Below are positions 43,257 to 52,023 of a DNA stretch of 64,000 nucleotides, piece after piece. Position numbers and translations under genes: made by a program. The notes beneath the pieces are model-generated. The model saw nothing but the letters and a program-made list of their open reading frames with translations. It was not told the DNA's origin and did not search any database. Origin of the DNA: Nocardia grenadensis NBRC 108939 (GTDB taxonomy: Bacteria > Actinomycetota > Actinomycetes > Mycobacteriales > Mycobacteriaceae); NCBI RefSeq assembly GCF_001613445.1, contig NZ_BDCJ01000030.1, positions 34,757 to 98,756 of the forward strand, given 5' to 3'. Every line of letters starts with the position of its first letter. Within the stretch, counting starts at the first letter, position 1.

Positions 43257-44383
43257 CCCTCACCCTCGGCAACGTAGAACAGTGGCAGACCGATCACCTC
43301 ACCGCGGCCGCCACCCACGCGACCACCCTGGCCGGCCGGCTCGACCAGCTCACCGGCGGCGCGGTCACCGACACCCGGGCGATGGACTGGGCCGGGCCCG
43401 CCGGGGCCGCCGCGAATACTCGGATGGACACCGAACGGACCCGCACCGGAGCGGTGAGCGCGGCGCTGCTGAAACTCGATACCGCCCTGCGCGCCGAACT
43501 GACCAATCTGATCGAGGCCAGGAACAAGGTCCTGCGGTGGCGTGATACCGCTCGCGATACCGCACAACCACCGCTACCGGCATTCGAGGTCGCCGACGAC
43601 GGCACCGTCAGCGCCCAGGCCCGGATCGACTACCTGCGCCGAGCCGCCGGAGATACCGCCGATTCCCCCGAGATGCAGCGCACCGAACTCGGTCAGCGAC
43701 TCGTGGCGGCCTCGCATCAATGGCATCTCGTGAACGCCCTGAAAACCGCCGAGGACACCGCCGAGCGGGCCGCCAACCAGGTACAGCAGGCCGTCACCGA
43801 ACTCGAGAACGCCTACGCCACCCTGGGCGAACCGGGCACCCCACCCACCGCCGCGCCCACGGTCCCGGCCGCCACTGCGCCGCCGTCCACAGGCGACAAT
43901 CCGCAGACCGCCGCCGGATACCCCACCACCAGCGGCTCGCCGACGAGTTCGCTGATGGGCGGCACCGCCACCGACAGCGGCGGCCCCGCGCTCTCCTCCG
44001 GCACCGCCCCCACCACCATGCCCACCGGGGACCGGGCCGAATGGATCGAGGAAGCCATCCGGGTGCTGCGCGAGAACGGCTACGACATCGACGATTCCGA
44101 GGCCGCCACCATCGCGCTGATCATCGAACGCGAATCCGGTGGCAATCCGAACGCGATCAATCTGTGGGACAGCAACGCCGCGGCCGGTATCCCGTCGAAG
44201 GGCCTCATGCAGACCATCGACCCGACCTTCAACTCCTATTCGCTGCCCGGTCACGGCGATATCTGGAACCCGGTGGACAACATCATCGCCGGTACGCGAT
44301 ACGCCATCGACCGGTACGGTTCGCTCGGCAATGTGCCAGGAGTGGTCGGCGTGTCCAACGGCACCGGCTACGTCGGATACTGA
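43253..44383 (+). CDS. WXG-like protein with C-terminal lytic transglycosylase (SLT) domain
   Basis: 376 residues in three parts. Residues 1-190 are helical with a W46-A47-G48 turn (AMDWAGPAGAAANTRM), like WXG100/LXG-type secretion domains. Residues 195-258 are a Pro/Thr/Ser linker. Residues 262-376 form a goose-lysozyme-like SLT domain (IIERESGGNPNAIN with catalytic E294, GLMQTIDPTF, ITAGTRYAIDRYGS-type end). No signal peptide is present, so export would depend on the type VII route with the coupled partner upstream. The protein probably cleaves peptidoglycan during secretion or cell growth, or acts as an effector; no immunity gene is visible. Confidence 0.75.
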   Translation: MTLTLGNVEQWQTDHLTAAATHATTLAGRLDQLTGGAVTDTRAMDWAGPAGAAANTRMDTERTRTGAVSAALLKLDTALRAELTNLIEARNKVLRWRDTARDTAQPPLPAFEVADDGTVSAQARIDYLRRAAGDTADSPEMQRTELGQRLVAASHQWHLVNALKTAEDTAERAANQVQQAVTELENAYATLGEPGTPPTAAPTVPAATAPPSTGDNPQTAAGYPTTSGSPTSSLMGGTATDSGGPALSSGTAPTTMPTGDRAEWIEEAIRVLRENGYDIDDSEAATIALIIERESGGNPNAINLWDSNAAAGIPSKGLMQTIDPTFNSYSLPGHGDIWNPVDNIIAGTRYAIDRYGSLGNVPGVVGVSNGTGYVGY

Positions 44384-44510
44384 CCGCCGCCACCCGCCGA
44401 GCACGGCGAACCGACGGCTCGGCGTGGCGCGGTGACACAGGCCCCGTAAAGTCGTCTCACAGGAAACACGTAGAAGTACCGCGGCCCAACCCGCCGCGCG
44501 AGGAGCACAA

Positions 44511-45281
44511 GTGTCACTCGATCAGCCGCTCGCCCCGCTTCCCCAGGAGGGCACGGGGTTCGCTACAGCGTGGCCGGTGCGAGCCGGCGACGTGGACCCG
44601 TACAACCGTGTGCGCCTCGACGGTGTCGCCCGCTACCTCCAGGACATCGCCTGGGAAGACCTCCAGCAGTCGATCCTGGAACAGAGCGACCCGAGCTGGA
44701 TTATCCGGCGCACGGTCATCGACGTGGTCCGCCCGGTTTTTTGGCCCGACCACGTCCACCTGCGACGCTGGTGTTCGAGTATGTCCACCCGCTGGGCGAA
44801 TATGCGAGTGCGCATCACCAGCGACCGGGGCGGTCTGATCGAAACCGAAGGTTTCTGGATCAATATCAACGAGTCGAACAATATGCCCGCCCGGATCAGC
44901 GATGCGGGCCTGGCCTACCTCGCCCGGACCACCGCCGAACAACGACTCCGCTGGCGCCCCTGGCTCACCGACCCCGCGCCACCCGAATCCGACACCGACC
45001 TGCCGTTCCCACTGCGGGCCACCGATATCGACCAGTACAACCATGTGAACAACACCTGCTACTGGCAGGCCGTCGAGCAGTATCTGGTCGACTACCCCAA
45101 ACTGGTCAGTGGCCCGCACCGCGCGGTCATCGAATACGTTGCGCCGGTCCTGGCCCGGCAGCACATCAGCATCCGCAGCCGATACGAACCCGGAGACCGG
45201 ACCACGGGCCGGCCGACCCTGCGCCTGTGGTTCGTGGTGGACGGGATCACCACCACGATCGTCCGTATCGCGCCGCTGTAG
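44511..45281 (+). CDS. Acyl-ACP/acyl-CoA thioesterase-like protein (double hotdog)
   Basis: 256 residues with two hotdog folds, similar to bacterial acyl-ACP thioesterases. Half one has DVDPYNRVRLDGVARYLQDIAWED; half two has DIDQYNHVNNTCYWQAVEQYL, with the catalytic-type N-x-H (NHVNN) region in the second half. The first half lacks the N-H pair, as is usual when one hotdog is structural. The GTG start follows AGGAG. It would hydrolyse fatty acyl thioesters in the cytoplasm. It is monocistronic. Confidence 0.78.
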   Translation: MSLDQPLAPLPQEGTGFATAWPVRAGDVDPYNRVRLDGVARYLQDIAWEDLQQSILEQSDPSWIIRRTVIDVVRPVFWPDHVHLRRWCSSMSTRWANMRVRITSDRGGLIETEGFWININESNNMPARISDAGLAYLARTTAEQRLRWRPWLTDPAPPESDTDLPFPLRATDIDQYNHVNNTCYWQAVEQYLVDYPKLVSGPHRAVIEYVAPVLARQHISIRSRYEPGDRTTGRPTLRLWFVVDGITTTIVRIAPL

Positions 45282-45329
45282 ACCACGAGAACCGGCCGGG
45301 AGTCGGCGGTGGTGGCGGTGTACCGGGAA

Positions 45330-45358
45330 GCTCGGGGTCGGGGCGTCCGACCCCGAGC
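45330..45358. terminator. Bidirectional terminator between thioesterase and fprB
   Basis: Perfect 12-base arms GCTCGGGGTCGG and CCGACCCCGAGC with a five-base loop in the convergent spacer. CTTTCGG follows on the plus strand. Confidence 0.7.
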
Positions 45359-45444
45359 CTTTCGGTCGCGGCGAACGACCGGGAGGGGGCACGGACCCAC
45401 TCCGCCGCGCGGCCCGGTAACCGGCCCGCCGCCGCGACTCGCCG

Positions 45445-47121
45445 TCAGCTACCGCCCTTGGCCGCCTGGAGCAGGTCGGCGAGGGTGGTGAATTTGACCC
45501 GAGGCCGGCCGGCGTCCTTGCCGGCGCCGCGTTCGGCCTGGTCGATGGCCTTCCAGCCGACGCGGTCCACCAGGTCCGGCTGGCGTTCCCGGACCAGGGC
45601 GCGCAATGCGTCCCGGTCGGCGGTCGGAGCGGCCAGCTTGCCGGCGATGAAATCGGCGATCAGGCCCTCGACCGTTTCCTCGGAGTCGACCCGGTTGGAG
45701 CCGATGACACCGCGCGGGCCGCGTTTGATCCAGCCGCTCACGTACACCCCGGTGAGAGGCCGACCGTCGGCGCCTATCACGCGACCGTGTTCGTTGGGGA
45801 CCACCGCGCGCTTGTCATCGAAGGGCAGGTCGGGGACCGGCCGTCCGCGGTAGCCGATGGACCGCAGCACCAGCGACGCCGGGAGGCTACCGACCTCACC
45901 GGTGGGGCGGGCGTTGAGGATTCCGTCCTCTTCCACCAGTTCGTTGCGGGCGTACTCGAGTGCTTCGACCTTGTCGGTACCGGTGAGCGCCGTGGGGGCG
46001 GCCAGGTACTTGAACACGATCCGCTTGTTGCCCTCGGCCGGCGGTTTCGCGGCGAATTCCTCGGCGAGCGCGTACTTCAGTTTCAGCGAGGGTTCGACGT
46101 CCGGGTGGTCGAGCAGCGCCTGCGAGGCCGGATCGAGTTCCAGTTCGGCCGGGTCGATGACGATATCGACTCCGGACAGGTGCGCCAGCGCCAGGAACTC
46201 CGGTGAGGTGTAGGCGGCTTGCAGCGGACCCCGCCGGCCCAGCACCACGACCTCGCGAATATTGCTGCCGCGCAGGGCGGCCAGGGCGTGGTCGGCGATA
46301 TCGGTTTTCGCCAGCTCGTCGGGATCCACGGTCAGCACGCGGGCGACATCGAGCGCGACATTGCCGTTGCCGACGATGACCGCCCGTTCGTCGGAGAGGT
46401 CGAAGACCCGGTCGGCGTAGTCGGGATGCCCGTTGTACCAGGCCACGAACTCGGTCGCGGAATGGCTGCCCGGCAGATCTTCGCCCGGGATACCCATGCG
46501 CCGATCCGAGGACGCGCCCACCGCGTAGAGAACCGCGTGATGATGGGCCAGCAGTTCCTCGTGGGTGATGTGCTTGCCGACCTCGACGTTCAGGTAGTAC
46601 TGCAGGGTGTCGCGCCGGAATGCCGATTCGAACATGCCCGCGACCGTTTTGGTGCCGGGATGGTCGGGGGCCACCCCGGCGCGGACCAGGCCCCACGGCG
46701 TGGGCAGCCGGTCGAACATCTCCACCTGGACATCGCAGCGCCGCAACAGTTCGTCGGCCGCGTAGGCGGCCGCCGGGCCGGCGCCGACGATGGCGACCCG
46801 CAACGTACCCAGATCCTTGGGCGGCCGCACGGGGGTCGCGATCGGATCCAGGTTCGACTCCAGCGGATGCCGCTCGAACCAGGCCGCGTTGATCTCCCGG
46901 AAGCGGGCCAGCGACGCGGACAGATCGTCCTCGGAGAAGATGGCCTCCACCGGGCACGCGTCGACACAGGCGCCGCAGTCGATGCAGGTGTCGGGGTCGA
47001 TGTAGAGCATTTCGGTCGTGGCGAATTCCGGCTGATCCGGAGTCGGGCGGATGCAGTCGACCGGGCACTCGGAAACGCAGCTCGCGTCGTTACAGCAACG
47101 CTGCGTGATTACGTAGGCCAT
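45445..47121 (-). CDS. fprB: FprB-type ferredoxin:NADP reductase with N-terminal ferredoxin domain
   Basis: 558 residues. The N-terminal 60 residues are a 7Fe/8Fe-type ferredoxin (RCCNDASCVSECPVDCI and CIDCGACVDACPVEAIF). The rest is an adrenodoxin-reductase-like flavoprotein, with FAD motif VAIVGAGPAAAYAADELLRR, GVAPDHPGTK, NADP-binding GNGNVALDVARVL, and SGWIKRGPRGVIGSN. This fusion is the mycobacterial FprB (Rv0886). It moves electrons between NADPH and low-potential partners, for example cytochromes P450. The ferredoxin domain has all eight cysteines needed for two clusters. Alone in its transcription unit. Confidence 0.93.
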   Translation of the reverse strand: MAYVITQRCCNDASCVSECPVDCIRPTPDQPEFATTEMLYIDPDTCIDCGACVDACPVEAIFSEDDLSASLARFREINAAWFERHPLESNLDPIATPVRPPKDLGTLRVAIVGAGPAAAYAADELLRRCDVQVEMFDRLPTPWGLVRAGVAPDHPGTKTVAGMFESAFRRDTLQYYLNVEVGKHITHEELLAHHHAVLYAVGASSDRRMGIPGEDLPGSHSATEFVAWYNGHPDYADRVFDLSDERAVIVGNGNVALDVARVLTVDPDELAKTDIADHALAALRGSNIREVVVLGRRGPLQAAYTSPEFLALAHLSGVDIVIDPAELELDPASQALLDHPDVEPSLKLKYALAEEFAAKPPAEGNKRIVFKYLAAPTALTGTDKVEALEYARNELVEEDGILNARPTGEVGSLPASLVLRSIGYRGRPVPDLPFDDKRAVVPNEHGRVIGADGRPLTGVYVSGWIKRGPRGVIGSNRVDSEETVEGLIADFIAGKLAAPTADRDALRALVRERQPDLVDRVGWKAIDQAERGAGKDAGRPRVKFTTLADLLQAAKGGS

Positions 47122-47297
47122 ATTTGTGCAGATCCTCGAGACTTATATGCGGACTGGTGCCGTCCGGGTCGCGGGTGGCAGGGCGTGACGACTGAGCATG
47201 GACCGGGATCACCGGGCCTCCCTCCATTGTGACGCCGCTTTCAGTTTGCCTCGAGTGTGTTGTGGATCTCCGCACCGAGGGTGCCTACGGTGGAGCC

Positions 47298-47789
47298 ATG
47301 GTTCGGACTCTGATCTTGATGCGGCACGGGAAGTCGGCGTACCCGGCCGGAATCGAGGACCACGAGCGCCCGCTGGCGCCGCGCGGGAAGCGAGAGGCGG
47401 CATTGGCGGGCACCTGGCTGCGGGCGAACCAGCCGCCGATCGAGGCGGTGCGTTGTTCCACCGCGACCCGTACCCGGGAAACGCTCACCGCCACCGGTAT
47501 CACCGCGCCGGTCGCGTTCGAGTCCGGGATCTACGAGGCCACGACCGACTATCTGATCGAACTGGTCGGGCTCACCGACCCCGCTGTCTCCACCCTGCTC
47601 GTGATCGGGCACGCACCCGGTCTGCCGTGGACGGCGTGGGAACTCGCCGCCGCGCGCGATACCGAGGACGCCGTGCGGTTGAGCCGCAAGTTCCCCACGT
47701 CCGCGCTGGCGGTGCTGCGTATACCCGGCGCATGGAACCGGGTCGGCCCGGGTACGGGCGACCTGGTGGGCTTCCACGTACCGCGCTGA
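47298..47789 (+). CDS. SixA-type phosphohistidine phosphatase
   Basis: 163 residues of the histidine phosphatase superfamily. The RHG core LILMRHGKS (H10) starts the protein, and the second catalytic His is in LLVIGHAPGLPWTAWELA. Length and RHGKS motif match SixA, which dephosphorylates histidine phosphotransfer domains; actinobacterial homologues may have other substrates. It is divergent from fprB. The stop is three bases from that of a convergent small membrane protein gene. Confidence 0.85.
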   Translation: MVRTLILMRHGKSAYPAGIEDHERPLAPRGKREAALAGTWLRANQPPIEAVRCSTATRTRETLTATGITAPVAFESGIYEATTDYLIELVGLTDPAVSTLLVIGHAPGLPWTAWELAAARDTEDAVRLSRKFPTSALAVLRIPGAWNRVGPGTGDLVGFHVPR

Positions 47790-47792
47790 CAC

Positions 47793-47993
47793 TCAGCGCA
47801 GCAGTTTACCGCCGAACACCGCGCCGGCGCCGAGCACGACGAGCAGCAGGAACGCCGCCCAGCCGCCGATCAGCCACCAGACCAGACCGAACACCACCAC
47901 GACCGGCGCCACCGCGATAGCGGTGATCACCGGGCTCTCCCGGACCGTGGCCCACGCCGAACGCGCCCGGACCCGGTCGATTTCCTTGGCCAT
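47793..47993 (-). CDS. Small membrane protein, unknown function
   Basis: 66 residues. After a charged N-terminus (MAKEIDRVRARSAW), two hydrophobic segments (about 23-42 and 46-62, including VVVVFGLVWWLIGGW) would form a transmembrane hairpin. I recognise no family. ATG start; the neighbours are the convergent sixA-like gene and a divergent GNAT-like gene. Coding is likely because the two hydrophobic segments and the charged ends are arranged as in true short membrane proteins. Confidence 0.6.
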   Translation of the reverse strand: MAKEIDRVRARSAWATVRESPVITAIAVAPVVVVFGLVWWLIGGWAAFLLLVVLGAGAVFGGKLLR

Positions 47994-48191
47994 ACTCCCA
48001 GGCTACGTGCCGAACCCCGGATGCGCTGGCACGTGCGTGTTCCGGCCGGTGACCCCCTGGACAAACCCGGCCATGTGGCCCGTCGGAGCGCGGCGTCGGG
48101 TCTCGACGGCTGAGTACGCTGGCGCTCGGCGGTACGGCCCCGCGTCGTGGCGCCATGCGCAGATAGCCCGACACGGAAAGGAGCCGCGGAG

Positions 48192-48494
48192 ATGACCGAA
48201 GCGACCGAGCAGAGCAAGGTGGTGCGCAACCCCGGCGAGAACCGTTACGAGGTGTGGTACGGCGCCGAACTGGCCGGGTTCGCCGAGTACACCGAGCGCG
48301 GCGGGGAAACCGTCTTCACCCATACCGAGATCGGGCCGGAGTTCGGCGGTAAGGGGCTGGGCAGCCGGCTGGCCGAGTTCGCGATCTCCGACACCGTGGA
48401 CCGCGGGCGCAAGATCCGGCCCGAGTGCCCGTTCATCCGGAGCTATCTGGAGAAGCATCCGCAGTACAACGAGCACGTGGTCGGCGGTGAGTGA
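48192..48494 (+). CDS. YjdJ-type GNAT N-acetyltransferase domain protein
   Basis: 100 residues, a minimal GNAT fold of the acetyltransf_CG group. The acetyl-CoA loop is GPEFGGKGLGSRL, and the usual IRPECPFIRSYLEKHPQY follows. A good ribosome-binding site (GGAGCCGCGGAG) precedes the ATG. It overlaps the pirin gene by eight bases. Substrate unknown; homologues are often small-molecule or protein N-acetyltransferases with uncertain roles. Confidence 0.82.
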   Translation: MTEATEQSKVVRNPGENRYEVWYGAELAGFAEYTERGGETVFTHTEIGPEFGGKGLGSRLAEFAISDTVDRGRKIRPECPFIRSYLEKHPQYNEHVVGGE

Positions 48495-49470
48495 CCTCGA
48501 TCCGCACCCCACCGAGACCCTGTGCGAGCCGGGGACCGGGCCGGGGCCGATAACGCGGCTGTATCCGGCCCGGGAAGTGCCGCTGGGCGGTGTGCGCGGC
48601 ACCTATGTGGAACGGACCCTGCCGCAGCGCGAGCTGCCGACCGTCGGGGCCTGGTGCTTCCTGGACTATTTCGGCGCTCCGACGGTGACCGTCACCGACG
48701 CGCCGCCGGATATCGATCCGCATCCGCATATCGGCCTGCAGACCGTCACCTGGCCGTTCGAGGGAATGATCCGGCACCGGGATTCGGTGCGCTCGGATGT
48801 GCGCATCGAACCCGGCCAGCTCAATCTGATGACCTCCGGGCGCGGGATCGCCCACTCGGAGTACACGGTGCCCGAGGCGCCCGCCGGGCGCGGGCTGCAG
48901 TTGTGGGTCGCGCTGCCGGAGGGGCACCGCGATATCGCGCCCCATTTCGAACAGCATCGGGATCTACCCGTCCGCACCGCCCCGGGTCTACGCGCGACCG
49001 TGCTGCTGGGTTCGCTGGCCGGGGTGACCTCGCCGGCGACGATCTACACCCCCTTGGTGGGAGCCGATATCGAGATCGATCCCGCGACCGCGGCCACGCT
49101 GCCACTGGAGCCGGAGTACGAGTACGCGCTGCTGGCGATCGAGGGCACGTTCACCGCCGCCGGGTGCGAGCTCACGCCGGGCCCGCTGCTGTATCTGGGC
49201 ACCGGCCGCGACAGCCTCGACCTGTCCAGCGACTCCGGCGGCCGGTTCGCCTTGATCGGCGGGGAGCCGCTGGCGGAGGAACTGGTGATGTGGTGGAACT
49301 TCGTCGCGCGCGAGCACGCGGAGATCGTGGCGGCCCGCGCGGATTGGGAGTCGCACAACACCGAGCGTTTCGGTGATATCACCGGCCATACCCCGGACCA
49401 GCGCATTCCTGCGCCACCCATGCCCGGTGGGCAGTTGAAACCCCGGGCCCGGCGACCACACGGCAGCTGA
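48487..49470 (+). CDS. Pirin-family bicupin protein
   Basis: 327 residues. The N-terminal cupin contains DPHPHIGLQTVTWPFEG with the metal-binding histidines and EPGQLNLMTSGRGIAHSEY, the pirin signature with another His and Glu. The C-terminal cupin is present (GGEPLAEELVMWWNFV is the closing motif). Bacterial pirins act as quercetinases or as redox-sensing partners of metabolic enzymes. The GTG start is inside the GNAT gene, so the two are coupled. Similar pairs occur in Nocardia and Rhodococcus. Confidence 0.88.
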   Translation: MSDLDPHPTETLCEPGTGPGPITRLYPAREVPLGGVRGTYVERTLPQRELPTVGAWCFLDYFGAPTVTVTDAPPDIDPHPHIGLQTVTWPFEGMIRHRDSVRSDVRIEPGQLNLMTSGRGIAHSEYTVPEAPAGRGLQLWVALPEGHRDIAPHFEQHRDLPVRTAPGLRATVLLGSLAGVTSPATIYTPLVGADIEIDPATAATLPLEPEYEYALLAIEGTFTAAGCELTPGPLLYLGTGRDSLDLSSDSGGRFALIGGEPLAEELVMWWNFVAREHAEIVAARADWESHNTERFGDITGHTPDQRIPAPPMPGGQLKPRARRPHGS

Positions 49471-49485
49471 TCCGCCGAGCAATGC

Positions 49486-49516
49486 TTGCCTGGAGTGCAC
49501 TCCAGGTGGATAACGT
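49486..49516 (+). promoter_or_regulatory. MerR-type promoter with 19-bp spacer and operator dyad
   Basis: TTGCCT (-35), a 19-base spacer and TAACGT (-10). Overlapping the -35 element and lying inside the spacer is the perfect palindrome CCTGGAGTGCACTCCAGG (49489-49506). An over-long 19-bp spacer with the dyad between -35 and -10 is the diagnostic MerR-family arrangement. It faces merR 82 bases downstream. Confidence 0.85.
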
Positions 49517-49597
49517 TGTCCTCGTTCGACGAGAGGATATCGAGCGCCACACGGAAAGCATTGTGGTGCAGTATTTTCGGCAAGGAGAGTAGGCGGC

Positions 49598-50044
49598 GTG
49601 AGTATCTCCGACCCCGGCCCGAACCTCACCGATCCGGCTCGGGAACTTCCCCGGCATTCGATCGGGGCGGCGGCCCGGCACTGCGGCCTGAGCCAGGACA
49701 CGCTGCGCTGGTACGAGCGCATCGGCCTACTGGCGCATATCGGCCGCGACCACACCGGCAAACGCCGGTTCAGCGACCGCGACCTGGACTGGCTGACGCT
49801 GATCACCCGTTTGCGTACCACCGGTATGACGGTGGCGGACATGATCCGCTACGCCGAACTGGTCCGCGCCGGCTCGAGCACCATCCCCGAACGGCTCGCG
49901 ATGTTCCGCAAGACCCGCGCCGACGTCCTCGAACGTATCGCCGAACTCGAACAAACCGTGGCGGTGCTGGATCACAAGATCTCGCTCTACGAGCAGCACG
50001 TCCCCGGCGACGCCACCCGGTCACCCGATAACGCAGCATCGTGA
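49598..50044 (+). CDS. MerR-family regulator
   Basis: 148 residues. The helix-turn-helix starts at about residue 19 (SIGAAARHCGLSQDTLRWYERIGLL), and the dimerising coiled coil is near 100-130 (ADVLERIAELEQTVAVLDHKISLYEQH). There is no metal-binding cysteine pattern beyond the helix, so it is of the AdhR/NmlR-like (aldehyde or electrophile) type rather than a metal sensor. It precedes an aldo-keto reductase gene by 16 bases, as in AdhR-type cassettes. Autoregulation from the dyad upstream is expected. Confidence 0.88.
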   Translation: MSISDPGPNLTDPARELPRHSIGAAARHCGLSQDTLRWYERIGLLAHIGRDHTGKRRFSDRDLDWLTLITRLRTTGMTVADMIRYAELVRAGSSTIPERLAMFRKTRADVLERIAELEQTVAVLDHKISLYEQHVPGDATRSPDNAAS

Positions 50045-50060
50045 AGGGATATCCGAGACC

Positions 50061-51071
50061 ATGACCGAAGTACTGCCGACCGCCCCGCTGGGCACCACCG
50101 GAATCCGGGTGGGTGTCCAAGGGCTGGGCTGCATGGGTATGAGCGAGTTCTACGGCCCCACCGACCGCGCGGAATCCCGCGCGACCCTGGACCGCGCCCT
50201 CGAACTCGGCATCACCCTGTTCGACACCGCCGATATCTACGGTTCCGGCGACAACGAGGAATTCCTGAGCGATTTCGTCCGCGCGAACCGGGACCGGATC
50301 GTGCTGGCCACCAAGTTCGCGATCGTCCGCCGGGCCGACGACCCGCACTATCGCGGCATCGACAACTCCCCCGACTACATCCGGCAGGCCGTCGACGCCA
50401 GCCTGCGCCGCCTCGGCACCGACACCATCGACCTGTACTACATGCACCGACGCGATCCCGGGGTACCGATCGAGGACAGTGTGGGGGCGATGGCGGAGCT
50501 GGTGCGCGTGGGCAAGGTGCGCGCGCTCGGCCTGTCCGAGGTCACCGGGGCGGAACTGCGCGCCGCGCACGCGGTCCATCCGATCGCGGCGGTGCAGTCG
50601 GAGTGGTCGCTGTTCTCCCGCGACGTCGAGCGCACGGCGGTTCCCGCCGCCGCCGAACTGGGTGTCACCTTCGTGCCCTATTCACCGCTGGGCCGGGGTT
50701 TCCTCACCGGCGCCCTGCCCGGCACCGACGACCTGAGCGACAGCGATTTCCGGCGACAGATGCCGCGTTTCACCGGCGACAATGCCGCGCACAACGCCGC
50801 CCTTCTCGCACCGCTGCACGCTATCGCGCAAGCGCGCGAACTCACGCCCGCCCAGATCGCGCTGGCCTGGGTGCAGTCGCGAGGACAGGTGCACGGGCTG
50901 CCGGTGGTACCCATTCCCGGCACCCGCCGCCGGACCCGGCTCGCAGAGAACGCCGCCGCGGCCGCGGTCACCCTGACCGCGGCGGAACTGGATCGGCTGG
51001 AGCCGATCGCCGCGCAGGTGGCCGGACCGCGCTACGCCGATATGTCGTTCACCTCGGCCGGTCGCGAGTAG
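50061..51071 (+). CDS. Aldo-keto reductase
   Basis: 336 residues of a TIM-barrel NADPH-dependent reductase. The catalytic tetrad is complete: D55, Y60, K85 and H129 (FDTADIYG, ATKFAI, DLYYMHRRDP). The family's VRALGLSEV and PVVPIPGTRRRTRLAEN motifs are present. It shares an operon with merR, so it likely detoxifies the aldehyde or ketone that the regulator senses. Its last 40 bases overlap the convergent XRE gene. Confidence 0.9.
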   Translation: MTEVLPTAPLGTTGIRVGVQGLGCMGMSEFYGPTDRAESRATLDRALELGITLFDTADIYGSGDNEEFLSDFVRANRDRIVLATKFAIVRRADDPHYRGIDNSPDYIRQAVDASLRRLGTDTIDLYYMHRRDPGVPIEDSVGAMAELVRVGKVRALGLSEVTGAELRAAHAVHPIAAVQSEWSLFSRDVERTAVPAAAELGVTFVPYSPLGRGFLTGALPGTDDLSDSDFRRQMPRFTGDNAAHNAALLAPLHAIAQARELTPAQIALAWVQSRGQVHGLPVVPIPGTRRRTRLAENAAAAAVTLTAAELDRLEPIAAQVAGPRYADMSFTSAGRE

Positions 51072-51922
51072 GACGGCTGCTCCGGCTCCCCCAGCCGCTG
51101 GTTGCCGATGACGCGCAGCAGTTCCATCTTCTCCGCGGCATCGGTACCCGGCAGCGGCCAGTAGATGAGCAACCGCTGGGTGGCGCTGGGGGTCAGCATG
51201 GTCTCGCAGAACATGTCGATCACGCCGACCTCCGGGTGCACCGCGCTCTTGGTGTCGGAGTGCCGGACCGCCACCTCGTGTTCGTTCCATAGCCGCTCGA
51301 ACTCCGGACTGTTCGCGCGCAGCGCGCCGATGAACTCGATGACGTCGGGATCCTTCGGCCGGCGCGCGGCGGTCGCCCGCAGGTCGGCCACCTGCCGGCG
51401 GGCGAGCCCGTCGGTGTCCTGTACCCGGGCGAGCGCGCGGGCTTCCGGTTCGGTGAACCACCGCCAGGCGTAGAACCGGCCCCAGCCCTGCTGTTCGGCC
51501 TGGTCGCCGAACAGCAGAGTGTGCATCCGGTTCTGCACCAGGCATTCGCCGAGGTCCGTGATGACCGCCGCCGGGATATCGTCCAGTTTCGCGAGTACGT
51601 GCATCAGTCCCGGCCCGACGTGCTTATCGGTCCGGCTGCCGCCGGGCGGCGCGTGTTCGCACAGGAGATAGATGTGATCGCGTTCGTCGGCGGTACAGCG
51701 CAGCGCACGGGTCAGGGCGGCGAGCACCTGGGTCGATGGCCGGGGGCCGCGCGCCTGCTCCAGCCGCGTGTAGTAGTCGGTGGAGATCCCGGCCAGCTGC
51801 GCCACTTCGTCACGGCGCAGGCCCGGGGTGCGGCGGCGGGTTCCCGGCGGCAGGCCGACCGACTCGGGAGTCAACTGCTCCCGGCGGCGACGGAGAAAAT
51901 CGGCGAGTTCGCTGCGATCCAT
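51032..51922 (-). CDS. XRE/helix-turn-helix regulator with MmyB-like ligand domain
   Basis: 296 residues. N-terminal XRE helix-turn-helix (LRRDEVAQLAGISTDYYTRLEQARG), followed by a MmyB-like PAS-type ligand-binding domain with GWGRFYAWRWF, FIGALRANSPEFERLWNEHEV and FCETMLTPSATQRLLIYWPLPGT. In characterised members fatty acids are bound there. It is divergent from the second aldo-keto reductase with about 100 bases between starts, so it probably regulates that gene. The 3' end overlaps the first aldo-keto reductase gene by 40 bases. Confidence 0.88.
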   Translation of the reverse strand: MDRSELADFLRRRREQLTPESVGLPPGTRRRTPGLRRDEVAQLAGISTDYYTRLEQARGPRPSTQVLAALTRALRCTADERDHIYLLCEHAPPGGSRTDKHVGPGLMHVLAKLDDIPAAVITDLGECLVQNRMHTLLFGDQAEQQGWGRFYAWRWFTEPEARALARVQDTDGLARRQVADLRATAARRPKDPDVIEFIGALRANSPEFERLWNEHEVAVRHSDTKSAVHPEVGVIDMFCETMLTPSATQRLLIYWPLPGTDAAEKMELLRVIGNQRLGEPEQPSYSRPAEVNDISA

Positions 51923-52023
51923 ACCTCCACTGTCGCGCACCGCCGCGCGGTCGGCCAGGGATCGCCGCTCCCCCGATAAAGCGTCTCTGCCACGGGCGCG
52001 CCCCGTCCACCACCGTGGTCGGT

